DNA of 64,000 nucleotides from Pseudothioglobus sp905182815 (lineage in GTDB: Bacteria > Pseudomonadota > Gammaproteobacteria > PS1 > Pseudothioglobaceae). A program made the position numbers and the translations under genes. Of the stretch, positions 1-9,025 are shown in pieces (the stretch's first letter is position 1; every line of letters begins with the position of its first letter). The notes under the pieces were generated by a model. The model did not search any database. It was not told the DNA's origin and worked only from the letters and a program-made list of their open reading frames with translations. Location of the stretch: the NCBI RefSeq assembly GCF_048087625.1, contig NZ_CP159805.1, positions 620,001-684,000 on the forward strand. Reading direction: 5' to 3'.

Positions 1-69
1 CCAACTTATTCCTGCACCAATGGTCATAATGAGGATCAGTAATTCGGGAGATTTGCGAGCAATTTTCAT
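1..69 (-). CDS. Partial CDS, N-terminus of a probable membrane protein
   Basis: An ATG at 69-67 on the minus strand opens a frame that stays open to the left window edge (23 codons: MKIARKSPEL..., then a hydrophobic run ILIMTIGAGIS). A short basic start followed by a hydrophobic stretch looks like the first membrane helix of a transporter, but too little is visible to name a family. It is divergent from thrS, so the 115 bases between them must hold both promoters. Confidence 0.45.
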   Translation of the reverse strand, partial: MKIARKSPELLILIMTIGAGISW

Positions 70-184
70 AGCGTGTTAATATACCTTTAAAGTAAGCTTT
101 CAAAAGTTATTTAAAGTCTTAATTTTGACTTAGACAACGGCGCTATCAAGGTAAAATTGATTTTTTTGTTTTTAATATTGTAGT

Positions 185-2077
185 ATGCCAAACGTAACTC
201 TGCCTGACGGCACAGTCAAATCTTACGAGCAAGCGCTTACCGTTGCTCAGGTTGCATCTTCAATAGGCTCTGGTCTCGCTAAGGCTGCTATTGCTGGTGA
301 AATTGATGGCCAAATGGTTGACATGTCTTTCCTTATTGAGAGCGATGCAGCGCTTGCAATTATTACTAATAAAGACGAGAGGGCGCTTGAAGTTATTCGT
401 CATTCTACTGCCCACCTATTAGCGCAAGCCACTCAGCAGCTCTATCCAAAGGCCCAGGTAACTATTGGCCCTGTCATTGATAATGGGTTCTATTATGACT
501 TTGCTTATAAAGATGGTTTTTCAGAGCAAGACCTTGCAAAGATTGAAAAAAAGATGAACGCGATTGTTAAGCAAAACCTACCGATTGAGAGAATGGAAAT
601 GAGCCGTGAAGAGGCGGTTAAATTTTTCAAGTCAAAGGGTGAACTTTATAAAGCAGAGATTATTGAATCGATTCCTTCTAATGAGGCTTTATCGCTATAC
701 AAGCAGGGTGACTTTGTAGACCTTTGTCGCGGCCCTCATGTACCCTCAACCAGTAAACTTAAAGCGTTCAAGTTAATGAAGCTCGCTGGCGCTTATTGGC
801 GTGGTGACTCGAACAATGAAATGCTTCAAAGAGTTTACGGAACGGCTTGGGAAAATAAGGATGACCTAGAAACTCATCTGCATCGTTTGAAAGAGGCTGA
901 AAAAAGAGACCACAGGAAGATTGGTAAGACTCAAGATCTTTTTCATACTCAGGAGGAGTCCCCAGGTATGGTTTTTTGGCACCCTAAGGGATGGACTCTG
1001 TATCAAATAATTGTCCAGTATATGAGCCAAGTTTTCAAAGACAATGATTATCTTGAGGTTCACACACCTGAGGTGATGGATAGATCAATGTGGGAAAAGT
1101 CAGGCCACTGGGATAAGTTTGGTGATGCAATGTTTACAACGCACTCAGAGAATCGTGACTACGCGATTAAGCCAATGAACTGTCCTGGCCATGTCCAGAT
1201 TTATAAGCAAGGTCTTAAGTCATATCGTGATCTACCGTTGCGCTTAGCTGAGTTTGGGTCGTGTCATCGCAATGAGCCTTCTGGAACACTTCACGGACTT
1301 ATGAGGGTTCGAAATTTTGTTCAGGATGATGCTCATATTTTTTGCACAATCGATCAGATACAAGACGAAGTCTCTAAATTTATTGATCTTACGTTTAAAG
1401 TTTATAAACAGTTTGGTTTTGAAAACATTGATATTAAACTCTCAACCAGACCCGAAAAGCGAGTCGGCTCTGACGAGGATTGGGATAAAGCAGAAGCATC
1501 ATTGTCTGAAGCATTAGATGCAAAAGGAATAAATTGGGAACTTCAAGAGGGTGAAGGCGCCTTTTATGGCCCTAAAGTAGAATTTGTTTTGAAAGACTGC
1601 TTAGATCGTGAATGGCAGTGCGGCACAATACAGGCTGACTTTTCCATGCCAGGTAGGCTTGATGCTCAGTATATTGCTGAAGATGGTACTAAACAAGTAC
1701 CCGTTATGCTTCATAGAGTAATTGTTGGCTCAATTGAGCGATTTACAGGAATGTTAATTGAACATTACGAAGGTGCATTTCCATCATGGCTTTCGCCAAT
1801 TCAAGCTGTTATTCTTAATATTTCTGAAAAACAAGAAGAATTTAGTAAAAATGTAGAGAAGAATCTAAAAAAACAAGGACTTAGAGTCATTTCAGACTTG
1901 CGTAATGAGAAGATAGGCTTTAAAATACGCGAGCACTCGATGCAACGCTATCCTTATATTTTAGTTGTTGGCGATCGAGAAGTAGAAAATAACCAGGTGT
2001 CTGTTCGCCGAAGGGGTGGAGAGGATCTTGGTTCAATGTCTTTAGAGGCGTTGATTGAATTAATAAATCAGGAGTAA
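185..2077 (+). CDS. thrS: Threonyl-tRNA synthetase
   Basis: Cytoplasmic class II aminoacyl-tRNA synthetase that charges tRNA-Thr. At 630 residues it is full length for the family. The N-terminal TGS domain (about residues 1-60) is followed by the editing domain with HSTAHLLAQA, where the histidines belong to the HxxxH motif. The catalytic core has KPMNCPGH (zinc/active-site cysteine), the motif 2 region FGSCHRNEPSG and the motif 3 stretch HRVIVGSIERF, then a C-terminal anticodon-binding domain. It is the first gene of the classical gammaproteobacterial operon. infC begins inside or just after its stop codon, so the two are translationally coupled. No clear Shine-Dalgarno sequence precedes its ATG. 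Confidence 0.97.
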   Translation: MPNVTLPDGTVKSYEQALTVAQVASSIGSGLAKAAIAGEIDGQMVDMSFLIESDAALAIITNKDERALEVIRHSTAHLLAQATQQLYPKAQVTIGPVIDNGFYYDFAYKDGFSEQDLAKIEKKMNAIVKQNLPIERMEMSREEAVKFFKSKGELYKAEIIESIPSNEALSLYKQGDFVDLCRGPHVPSTSKLKAFKLMKLAGAYWRGDSNNEMLQRVYGTAWENKDDLETHLHRLKEAEKRDHRKIGKTQDLFHTQEESPGMVFWHPKGWTLYQIIVQYMSQVFKDNDYLEVHTPEVMDRSMWEKSGHWDKFGDAMFTTHSENRDYAIKPMNCPGHVQIYKQGLKSYRDLPLRLAEFGSCHRNEPSGTLHGLMRVRNFVQDDAHIFCTIDQIQDEVSKFIDLTFKVYKQFGFENIDIKLSTRPEKRVGSDEDWDKAEASLSEALDAKGINWELQEGEGAFYGPKVEFVLKDCLDREWQCGTIQADFSMPGRLDAQYIAEDGTKQVPVMLHRVIVGSIERFTGMLIEHYEGAFPSWLSPIQAVILNISEKQEEFSKNVEKNLKKQGLRVISDLRNEKIGFKIREHSMQRYPYILVVGDREVENNQVSVRRRGGEDLGSMSLEALIELINQE

Positions 2078-2082
2078 TTATT
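2070..2082 (+). promoter_or_regulatory. infC ribosome binding site and AUU start codon
   Basis: AGGAG at 2070-2074 lies 5 bases before an ATT at 2080. A second ATT directly precedes it at 2077, overlapping the thrS stop, but with a spacing of only 2. In enterobacteria infC starts with AUU, and IF3 represses its own translation by discriminating against this non-canonical start. The same arrangement here suggests the feedback is conserved. Confidence 0.75.
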
Positions 2083-2682
2083 AAAAGACCAAATAAGGTA
2101 ACGACAAGGATTAACGAAAAAATTGTTTCACCAACACTCAGAGTCATCAATGATAAGGGTGAACAAATGGGAGTCCTTAGTAACGTAGAAGCTCTTGAAT
2201 TAGCAGTAAGCGTAGGTTTAGACTTAGTTGAAGTTTCACCAAGTGCAGATCCACCAGTTTGTCGTGTTATGGACTTTGGTAAGTTTCAATATGAATTAAA
2301 GAAGCAAAAGAATGACGCTAAGAAGAAACAGAAAAAAACTCAAGTTAAGATGATTAAGTATCGTCCAGGAACTGAGGAAGGAGATTATCAGATCAAGTTT
2401 AGGAACTTGACAAAATTTTTAGGAAACGGAGACAAAGTAAAGGTCGTTATTTGGTTTCGTGGACGAGAAGTGCAGCATAGAGAGATTGGTGCGCTTATGT
2501 TAGATAGAATTGAAAAGGATACTGAAGAATTTGCCGTTGTAGAACAGCGTGCAAAAATGGAGGGTCGCCAGCTTGGCATGATGCTAGCACCCATATCGAA
2601 GAAAAGTAAGGCGCCTGTCGCCCGAAAAATTGAACCCGAAAAGGGTGAAGGAGTAAATGATGCCGAAGTTAAAGACAAATAG
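2080..2682 (+). CDS. infC: Translation initiation factor IF-3
   Basis: IF3 binds the 30S subunit, prevents 50S joining and checks start-codon pairing. The first ATG in frame (2167) would cut off conserved N-terminal residues. The frame stays open to an ATT at 2080, giving a 200-residue protein that begins IKRPNKVTTRINEKI, as expected for the family. The N-domain has VGLDLVEVSPSADPPVCRVMDFGKF and the C-domain has IKYRPGTEEGDYQIK. A C-terminal tail of about 20 residues (KIEPEKGEGVNDAEVKDK) extends past the usual end and overlaps rpmI by 23 bases in another frame. Confidence 0.93.
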   Translation: MKRPNKVTTRINEKIVSPTLRVINDKGEQMGVLSNVEALELAVSVGLDLVEVSPSADPPVCRVMDFGKFQYELKKQKNDAKKKQKKTQVKMIKYRPGTEEGDYQIKFRNLTKFLGNGDKVKVVIWFRGREVQHREIGALMLDRIEKDTEEFAVVEQRAKMEGRQLGMMLAPISKKSKAPVARKIEPEKGEGVNDAEVKDK

Positions 2683-2857
2683 AGGTGCTGCAAAGCGCTT
2701 CAAAAAGACCGCTAGCGGTCAGTACAAAAGTAAACACTCGCACTTGAGGCATATTCTGACCAAGAAGAGTACTTCTAGAAAACGCTCATTGCGTTCACCA
2801 GACTTCATTGAGAAGGCTGATGTTCCAATGGTCAAAAGAATGTTACCGTACAGCTAA
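2660..2857 (+). CDS. rpmI: 50S ribosomal protein L35
   Basis: Small basic ribosomal protein of 65 residues (MPKLKTNRGAAKRFKKTASG), matching the L35 signature. There are two adjacent ATG codons, at 2657 and 2660. The second gives the canonical MPK start and a better spacing (6 bases) from AAGGAG at 2648-2653. The gene begins inside the infC coding sequence, so its translation is probably coupled to IF3. Confidence 0.96.
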   Translation: MPKLKTNRGAAKRFKKTASGQYKSKHSHLRHILTKKSTSRKRSLRSPDFIEKADVPMVKRMLPYS

Positions 2858-2872
2858 ACTAGGAGTATTACT

Positions 2873-3232
2873 ATGGCAAGAGTTTCAAGAGGTGTGCAGG
2901 CGCACGCCAAACATAAAAAAATATTAAAGAAAGCCAAAGGTTACTATGGCGCTCGTTCAAAAGTCTATCGCGTTGCTAAGCAGGCGGTAATTAAAGCTGG
3001 ACAGTATGCCTATCGTGACCGTCGTCAACGTCGTCGTCAGTTCCGTAGATTATGGATCGTACGTATCAACGCTGAGGCAAGGAATAATGGCTTAAGCTAC
3101 TCACAATTTATCAATGGCCTTAATAAAGCTGGTGTTGAGATTGATCGTAAAGTTCTTTCTGATATTGCCATCTTTGATAAAGATGCCTTTGCAAAAATTG
3201 CAGATCAAGCAAAAACTGGTTTATCTGAGTAG
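2873..3232 (+). CDS. rplT: 50S ribosomal protein L20
   Basis: 119-residue rRNA-binding protein of the large subunit with the family pattern MARVSRGVQAHAKHKKILK, then GYYGARSKVYR and RDRRQRRRQFRRLWI. TAGGAG lies upstream of the ATG. In enterobacteria L20 binds its own mRNA and represses rpmI-rplT. I did not find the required pseudoknot by eye. Confidence 0.97.
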   Translation: MARVSRGVQAHAKHKKILKKAKGYYGARSKVYRVAKQAVIKAGQYAYRDRRQRRRQFRRLWIVRINAEARNNGLSYSQFINGLNKAGVEIDRKVLSDIAIFDKDAFAKIADQAKTGLSE

Positions 3233-3244
3233 TAAAATCTTACT

Positions 3245-3274
3245 AAAAGGCTGTAACTTAGGTTACAGTCTTTT
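3245..3274 (+). terminator. Hairpin between rplT and pheS (terminator or attenuator)
   Basis: AAAAGGCTGTAAC at 3245-3257 pairs with GTTACAGTCTTTT at 3262-3274 around the loop TTAG (one G-T pair). The 3' arm ends in four T. The position after the ribosomal protein genes and 25 bases before pheS suggests partial termination that sets the pheST level apart from the ribosomal proteins. Confidence 0.7.
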
Positions 3275-3298
3275 AAACCGAATAACAAAGCAGGCATT

Positions 3299-4309
3299 TT
3301 GATTAAGAAGATTATCACCGACGCCAAGAAAGCTATAGCTGATGCTATGGACTTAAAGGCTCTTGACGATTCAAGAGTACTCTATCTGGGTAAGAAAGGT
3401 GCACTAACCGACCTATTGAAAGGATTGGGTAAGCTCTCTAAAGAAGAGCGTCCAGTCATGGGTGAGGCAATCAATGAAGCCAAAGTTCAAATTCAAAAGC
3501 TTTTAGAAAGTCGTAAGAGCGAGCTTGAAGAAATAGCTCTAACGAAACGACTTCTTGATGAAAAAATTGATGTCACGCTTCCAGCAAGAAATTTTGAAAA
3601 AGGAAGCCTACATCCGATTACTCAAACACTAAACCATATACAAGACATTTTCACAAAGGCCGGCTTTGAAATAGAAATTGGCCCTGAAATTGAAGATGAT
3701 TTTCATAACTTTAGTGCACTAAATATTCCAGAGCATCACCCTGCAAGGGCAATGCATGACACGTTTTATTTTGATTCAAATACCGTTTTAAGGACCCACA
3801 CATCACCCGTTCAAATAAGAACTCTAGAGAGGCAGCAGCCTCCCGTTAGAGTTATTGTCCCGGGCAAAGTGTATCGTAATGACTCGGATGTGACCCATAC
3901 TCCTATGTTTCACCAAGTAGAGGGCCTCATTGTAGACAAAGAGGCTTCTTTCTCTCAGCTCAAGGGTTTATTGATTGACTTTTTAAGAGCTTATTTCGAA
4001 AAAGATGACCTTAAGGTTCGATTTCGTCCATCATACTTTCCATTTACAGAGCCTTCGGCTGAGGCAGATATTGAGTGCGTAATCTGCGGCGGAGAAGGGT
4101 GTCGCGTTTGCAAGAAGTCAGGGTGGCTTGAAGTTCTTGGTTGCGGCGTTGTTCATCCAAACGTTCTAACTGCAGTTAACATAGATCCAAACGAATTTTC
4201 AGGACTGGCTTTTGGAATGGGCGTTGAAAGATTGGCGATGCTAAGATATAGCGTGAACGACTTAAGATTATTCTTTGAAAACGATGTTCGTTTTTTAAAT
4301 CAATTCTAG
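3299..4309 (+). CDS. pheS: Phenylalanyl-tRNA synthetase alpha subunit
   Basis: Catalytic subunit of the alpha2-beta2 enzyme charging tRNA-Phe. The 336 residues show the N-terminal coiled-coil tRNA-binding arm (about 1-90), then the class II core with HPITQTLNHI, TPMFHQVEG, FRPSYFPFTEPSAE and the motif 3 segment GLAFGMGVERLAML. The start used is TTG at 3299, since no ATG occurs in frame before conserved sequence. The protein is a few residues shorter at the N-terminus than the E. coli enzyme. pheT follows 16 bases downstream. Confidence 0.95.
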   Translation: MIKKIITDAKKAIADAMDLKALDDSRVLYLGKKGALTDLLKGLGKLSKEERPVMGEAINEAKVQIQKLLESRKSELEEIALTKRLLDEKIDVTLPARNFEKGSLHPITQTLNHIQDIFTKAGFEIEIGPEIEDDFHNFSALNIPEHHPARAMHDTFYFDSNTVLRTHTSPVQIRTLERQQPPVRVIVPGKVYRNDSDVTHTPMFHQVEGLIVDKEASFSQLKGLLIDFLRAYFEKDDLKVRFRPSYFPFTEPSAEADIECVICGGEGCRVCKKSGWLEVLGCGVVHPNVLTAVNIDPNEFSGLAFGMGVERLAMLRYSVNDLRLFFENDVRFLNQF

Positions 4310-4325
4310 TGCAAAGGAATAAAGT

Positions 4326-6689
4326 ATGAATATTTCAACTAGATGGATAAGAGAGTGGGCTAACCCAGACGTTAGTGATAGTGAACTTTCTGAGAAGCTA
4401 ACTATGGCAGGTCTCGAAGTAGACAGGATTGCCCCCGTTGCCCCTCCATTTGAAGGCCTAGTTGTTGGCCATGTTGTTAATTGTGATAAGCATCCAAACG
4501 CGGACAAGCTGAGCCTATGTGAAATTGATATTGGTGATGGCAGCAATCTGCAAATAATTTGTGGCGCTCCTAATGTAAGAAAAGACTTAAAGGTCGTTGT
4601 TGCAACTGTTGGCTCGGTGCTTCCAAGTAAACTCAAAATTAAACGCGCAAAACTTAGAGGCGTTGAATCCAACGGTATGCTTTGCTCAGAATCAGAAATT
4701 GGCCTTTCAGAAAGCCATGAAGGGATTATAGAGCTAGATATGACTGCTACTCTTGGGGAGAATATTCGATCTGTCCTTGATCTTGATGATCAAATCATTG
4801 AGCTGGACATTACGCCTAACAGGGGCGACTGTTTCAGTGTAATGGGCGTTGCAAGAGAGGTTTGTGTGAACTACAACCTATCAATGCCATCAACAAATTA
4901 TAAGGCAGAGCAAAAAGGCTCCAGGCCATTTACTTCGAAAGTCGTAAATCCTAGTGAGTGTGCAAAATACCTAACAAGAGTCATTGAGGGTGTTGACAAT
5001 AGCGCGGAAACTCCAAAATGGATGGCTCAAAAACTATTAAGAGCCTCTCAGCAATTACATTCGCCCATAGTAGACATAACAAATTATGTGTTACTAGAGC
5101 TTGGACAGCCGATGCATGCCTTTGACCTTGAAACAATCAACGGCGACATTGAGGTTAGATCTGCACATAAAAATGAAAAACTTGAACTCTTAAATGGACA
5201 AACGGTTTCATTAACTGAAAAAACCCTGGTCATAGCTGATGAAAAATCAGCAATTGCAATTGCTGGAGTTATGGGCGGAATGAAGACTGCTACTCTTGAA
5301 AATTCATCTGAAATTTTATTTGAGAGTGCCTTTTTTGATCCAATATCTATTGCAGGTATAGCAAGGTCATATGGCCTTCATACTGAAGCTTCTTTGCGTT
5401 TTGAAAGAGGAGTCGACTTTAATATTACTCGACAGGCTATTGAAAGAGCAACTGAGTTAGTGCTTGAGATTTGCGGCGGCACTGCTTCTGAAATTAATGA
5501 ATGTGTTGATTCTAAGTCACTTCCAGTACTAGAGCTAATTGAAATTTCTAATGATAAGATTTCAAGAGTTTTGGGTTTTGACCTAGAGCCTTCTTGGATT
5601 AAATCTAAGTTTAAATTTCTTGAATTTGAATTCACAACCAATAGTGGTAATTCATGGACGATTAAGCCGCCAAGTTTTCGCTTTGATATTCGAATTCCTG
5701 CCGACATAATTGAAGAGCTAGCGAGGCTTTATGGGTATGACAAAATTCCAGTTCAAAGGCTCTCTATTAATGCTAATATATCACCGTCATCACAAGCAAC
5801 GATAAGTTCAAGTGACTTTTCAAGCTCTTTAGTTAATCGAGGCTATAAAGAAGTCATTACCTATAGCTTTATCTCAAACGAGATGCATGAGCTGGTTGAT
5901 CCTAACTCAACAAAAATATTACTTAAGAATCCAATCTCTGATGATATGGCGGTTATGCGCTCAAGCTTGTGGTCTGGATTAATCCAATCTGCTAAATCAA
6001 ACATTAGAAGGGGGCATCATAACGCTAGATTCTTTGAATTAGGTCAGTGCTTTAAAGGGACTTTGGTTGAAGATCAAGTTCAAAAAATTGCTGGTATTAT
6101 TTGCGGCAACCGCCATGATTCTCAGTGGGCTGAAAGCGACAGCGAGGTTGATTTTTTTGATGCAAAAGCGGATGTTGAGGCGCTATTATTTCATAGCAAG
6201 AATGTATACACCTTTGAAGCAGCTGAGCATCCTGCCCTTCAACTTGGACAGACAGCTAAAATTATTAAAGGTAATAAAATTATTGGCTGGGTTGGCGCAC
6301 TATCCCCTAAAATTCAAAAGTCGCTATCAATGCCAAATTCCTTTCTTTTTGAGGTTAATCAAAAGGACATCGAGCAGGGCGAAATTTCATGCTATGAGCC
6401 TTTTTCATCTTTTCAAGCATCGCAAAGAGATATTGCAATTGTAGTATCTAAAGAGATTACTGCGGATCAACTTATCAATTCAATCAGGTCTTTAAAACAG
6501 GACGACCTTGTTGACGTTAACCTGTTTGATGTCTATGAAGGTGAGCATATCGATGAGGGCAGTAAGAGTGTTGCTTTGAACCTGACATATCAATCGATAG
6601 AAGTTACATTAACTGATGAACAATTGGCCGAAAAAGTTAGTAAAATAGTGGCTCATTTAGAATCAAAATTTTCCGCTAAACTTAGATAA
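4326..6689 (+). CDS. pheT: Phenylalanyl-tRNA synthetase beta subunit
   Basis: 787-residue structural, editing and tRNA-binding subunit. The N-terminal tRNA-binding OB domain (VVGHVVNCDKHPNADKL, about residues 40-150) is followed by the B3/B4 editing domain (MHAFDLETINGDI), the B5 domain and the inactive synthetase-like core. The C-terminal ferredoxin-fold anticodon-binding domain begins near FSSFQASQRDIAIVV. It is in an operon with pheS and ihfA. All domains are present and the length is typical. Confidence 0.96.
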   Translation: MNISTRWIREWANPDVSDSELSEKLTMAGLEVDRIAPVAPPFEGLVVGHVVNCDKHPNADKLSLCEIDIGDGSNLQIICGAPNVRKDLKVVVATVGSVLPSKLKIKRAKLRGVESNGMLCSESEIGLSESHEGIIELDMTATLGENIRSVLDLDDQIIELDITPNRGDCFSVMGVAREVCVNYNLSMPSTNYKAEQKGSRPFTSKVVNPSECAKYLTRVIEGVDNSAETPKWMAQKLLRASQQLHSPIVDITNYVLLELGQPMHAFDLETINGDIEVRSAHKNEKLELLNGQTVSLTEKTLVIADEKSAIAIAGVMGGMKTATLENSSEILFESAFFDPISIAGIARSYGLHTEASLRFERGVDFNITRQAIERATELVLEICGGTASEINECVDSKSLPVLELIEISNDKISRVLGFDLEPSWIKSKFKFLEFEFTTNSGNSWTIKPPSFRFDIRIPADIIEELARLYGYDKIPVQRLSINANISPSSQATISSSDFSSSLVNRGYKEVITYSFISNEMHELVDPNSTKILLKNPISDDMAVMRSSLWSGLIQSAKSNIRRGHHNARFFELGQCFKGTLVEDQVQKIAGIICGNRHDSQWAESDSEVDFFDAKADVEALLFHSKNVYTFEAAEHPALQLGQTAKIIKGNKIIGWVGALSPKIQKSLSMPNSFLFEVNQKDIEQGEISCYEPFSSFQASQRDIAIVVSKEITADQLINSIRSLKQDDLVDVNLFDVYEGEHIDEGSKSVALNLTYQSIEVTLTDEQLAEKVSKIVAHLESKFSAKLR

Positions 6690-6694
6690 AAAAC

Positions 6695-6985
6695 ATGTCT
6701 CTTACAAAACAAGATATTGCAAACACCCTCGTTAAGAAAACTGAGCTGACTCAAACTCAAGCGTTGGCACTAGCCAATCAGTTTTTTGACCAAATTATTG
6801 AGACTCTTAAAACCGGTGAAGAGATTAAATTGTCAAGCTTTGGTAATTTTGTTGTTCGAGAAAAAACGTCGCGACCTGGAAGAAATCCAAAAACTGGCGA
6901 AGAGGTTACGATCAGCGCTAGAAAGGTTGTAACTTTTAAGGCCGGCCCTAAGCTAAAGCTAGCAACGCAGCTCGGTAAAAAGTAA
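6695..6985 (+). CDS. ihfA: Integration host factor alpha subunit
   Basis: DNA-bending nucleoid protein of the HU/IHF family that pairs with IHF-beta. The 96 residues include KLSSFGNFVVREKTSRPGRNP, with the intercalating proline in the RPGRNPKTGE beta-arm, and an N-terminal helical dimerisation domain. It follows pheT by only 5 bases, as in other gammaproteobacteria. The operon ends here against a convergent gene that stops 2 bases beyond its own stop codon. Confidence 0.94.
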   Translation: MSLTKQDIANTLVKKTELTQTQALALANQFFDQIIETLKTGEEIKLSSFGNFVVREKTSRPGRNPKTGEEVTISARKVVTFKAGPKLKLATQLGKK

Positions 6986-6987
6986 GT

Positions 6988-7434
6988 CTAGTCGCTTATT
7001 GCGATCATAAATCCCTTTAATATTGGAATGACGCTCAGCATTACAAGTTGCTGAGCATTTTCATCAGCTGTCTTTCCACTCGCAACTCTTTTTTTGAGTG
7101 AAGGCGCGTAGTCATCATCGATAGAAAATGATACAAATAATAGCTCCTTGTCATCATCTGGCACACCATCATTTTGAATCATCTCAACGTCATAAATTGA
7201 ATTTGGCTCTTCCGTTAGCTTGTTAACAAAAAGAATGGTTTCATTGAAGTGTAGAAAAAATCGTTCAGCAGGACAGCTTGAAGATTTTTTAAGCTCTAAC
7301 TCACCTTCTGCCATAGCTCCCGCTATTTGGTCATAGTGCTGCTCGGTTAGTCTTACGTACCTTGTATCAAGGTAATCACCAAGATCGTTGTCGCCTTCGT
7401 ATTCTTTTATATATTGAATTAACTCTTTAAGCAT
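6988..7434 (-). CDS. Hypothetical protein
   Basis: I do not recognise this protein. With the ATG at 7434 it has 148 residues (MLKELIQYIKEYEGDNDLGD...). An upstream in-frame ATG at 7497 would add 21 residues, but neither start has a clear ribosome binding site. It is acidic, has no signal peptide, and ends in a hydrophobic segment (QQLVMLSVIPILKGFMIAISD) that may be a buried strand-helix rather than a membrane helix. It is convergent with ihfA, so it is transcribed on its own. Confidence 0.6.
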   Translation of the reverse strand: MLKELIQYIKEYEGDNDLGDYLDTRYVRLTEQHYDQIAGAMAEGELELKKSSSCPAERFFLHFNETILFVNKLTEEPNSIYDVEMIQNDGVPDDDKELLFVSFSIDDDYAPSLKKRVASGKTADENAQQLVMLSVIPILKGFMIAISD

Positions 7435-7615
7435 AAATTGGTAATTGAGAAAAGTAAATGGGAATTTTATCGAAAAACCACTACAAAGTTGAGTCAAAAG
7501 TATATTAATTGACAGATTTATTACAAATTTAAATTAGATACTTTCCAATTATTGCTATAGTATATTTTTGTCATACTGTATCCTACTCGTTAGATTAATT
7601 ATAGATAAGTAAAAA

Positions 7616-8041
7616 ATGGCAGATCAGAAATACTTTTATCAAGATGGCTATTCAGCCCAAGAAGAAAAAAAATTAAAGCGTTATGAAGAATGGGCTCAGA
7701 AATCTCTAGAAGAGGTTAAAGAGGGGGTCATTGATGGCTCATTAAACGAAGAGCAATACGGCGCTTTTTCAATAGAGTTTTGGAAGGATGAGTCTCTTAT
7801 ATGGTCCTGCTTAAAGGCAGAGCATGATATTGAGATAGTTTTCAACCATGTCCGTAAGTTTTTATGGCGTGATAAAGAGTTTGTTCTCGGCGCAATGAGT
7901 GAAAAATGGTACTACCCTATGACAAGTATAGAATTTCAGGACCAAGAATTTAATTATTTTGAGTACATTCATGAATCCTTAAAGAATGATGAGGATGTTG
8001 TTAGTGCTTTTAGTAAATTAAAGAATCTTGAATCTTCATGA
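7616..8041 (+). CDS. Hypothetical protein
   Basis: Unrecognised soluble protein of 141 residues, rich in Glu, Lys and aromatic residues (MADQKYFYQDGYSAQEEKKLKRYEEW). There is no signal peptide, membrane segment or cysteine motif. The N-terminal third is predicted helical. It is flanked by AT-rich spacers on both sides, so it is probably monocistronic. Codon use looks like its neighbours. Confidence 0.6.
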   Translation: MADQKYFYQDGYSAQEEKKLKRYEEWAQKSLEEVKEGVIDGSLNEEQYGAFSIEFWKDESLIWSCLKAEHDIEIVFNHVRKFLWRDKEFVLGAMSEKWYYPMTSIEFQDQEFNYFEYIHESLKNDEDVVSAFSKLKNLESS

Positions 8042-8147
8042 TGCTAAAACCTAATATGTAGGATTTTTATTGAGTTATTTTTTTATTCTAAGCTTAGATA
8101 AGAATAAAATTACTTCATTGTCATTCTATATTATTATGGAGAATTAA

Positions 8148-8408
8148 ATGAAAAAATTAAAGTCAAACTATTCATTCAAGGAGAGGGCTTTAATTAGCTT
8201 TTCATTTTGGCCAACACTTTTTATTGGCATTGCTTTTGGATTGAGCATTAGTCTTCTATTAATTAATACTTCATATTCTTTTAATTACTTATCAATGTTA
8301 ATTACCAATTCAATTATAGTTTTGGTAATTTTAGGAGTGGTAACAAGAATTATTAGTATTTTTTACTGGAAAAAATATAATTGGACATTTAAGTCTGACC
8401 TTAAGTAA
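8148..8408 (+). CDS. Small two-helix membrane protein
   Basis: 86 residues. A basic N-terminus (MKKLKSNYSFKERA) is followed by two hydrophobic segments, about residues 15-40 and 48-70, and a basic, aromatic tail (YWKKYNWTFKSDLK). GGAG lies about 7 bases before the ATG. I cannot assign a family. It is probably an inner-membrane protein of unknown role. Confidence 0.6.
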   Translation: MKKLKSNYSFKERALISFSFWPTLFIGIAFGLSISLLLINTSYSFNYLSMLITNSIIVLVILGVVTRIISIFYWKKYNWTFKSDLK

Positions 8409-8486
8409 GTTGACTATTATTTACTTATAAGTCAAAAGAAGAATTACCTATAAGTGGGTTTATATAAAATTTCTTTTTAAAGAAAA

Positions 8487-8545
8487 ATTAATAGCTCAAA
8501 ATGAAGTATTTTATTAAAAATTTATTTCTATATAATTGATTTTTT
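8487..8545 (+). promoter_or_regulatory. Shared upstream element, copy A, with a -10 box
   Basis: This stretch matches 9822-9880 closely: ATTAATAGCTCAAAATGA, then TTTTATTAAAAA, then TATTTCTATATAATTG. It includes TATAAT at 8531-8536, 33 bases before the Sel1-protein start at 8569. The two copies sit immediately upstream of the secreted Sel1 gene and of the pilT operon, so I read them as related promoters with a common upstream control sequence. Confidence 0.6.
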
Positions 8546-8568
8546 ATTATTTTTTAATATTTTTAATT

Positions 8569-8994
8569 ATGAAATTTAAAAAAATATTATTACCCATAAC
8601 CCTTTTAATTTGTTCTCTAGGAATTATAAGTCCAGTTAATGCTGACTTTAATGATGGATGGATTGCTTATACTAATGGTGATTTCAAGTCTGCCTCAAAA
8701 CAATGGCGACCTCTTGCAGAAAAAGGAGACGCAAAATCACAAACGAATTTAGGCATTTTGTACTTTAATGGTAAAGGCGTGCTTAAAGATTATAAGCAGG
8801 CAGTAGAGTTATTTAAAATGGCTGGTTTACAAGGAGAGGCTGAAGCCCAGTTTATCCTTGGTAAGATTTATATTGAAGGCGACGGTGTGAGCAGATCGTT
8901 TAAGAATGCAAAGTTTTGGGTAAGTTTGGCGTTTGAAAATGAATTTGATGGCGCTGAAGCTCTTTGGAATGACTATAAGTTATGGAAATACTAG
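8569..8994 (+). CDS. Secreted Sel1-like repeat protein
   Basis: 141 residues from the ATG at 8569, chosen because MKFKKILLPITLLICSLGI is a good signal peptide with cleavage after VNA. The mature protein has Sel1/TPR-like helical repeats (NLGILYFNGKGVLKDYKQAVELFKMAG and FILGKIYIEGDGVSRSFKNAKFW), which usually mediate protein-protein contacts. It ends EALWNDYKLWKY. A paralogue lies at 26842-27258 with the same start (DGWxAY) and end (LWKY), so a pair of these proteins brackets the pilus genes. Its promoter element is shared with pilT. Confidence 0.8.
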   Translation: MKFKKILLPITLLICSLGIISPVNADFNDGWIAYTNGDFKSASKQWRPLAEKGDAKSQTNLGILYFNGKGVLKDYKQAVELFKMAGLQGEAEAQFILGKIYIEGDGVSRSFKNAKFWVSLAFENEFDGAEALWNDYKLWKY

Positions 8995-9025
8995 CTTAAT
9001 CAGGCTTAAATTTACCAATAAAGCT

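Noticed and set aside
77..92. Match of about 14 bases to the TTAAAGGTATATT core of the shared pilus element, between the partial gene and thrS
   Set aside because: Only the short AT-rich core matches, with none of the TGTTAAATCCGGGTT part, so chance is a sufficient explanation.
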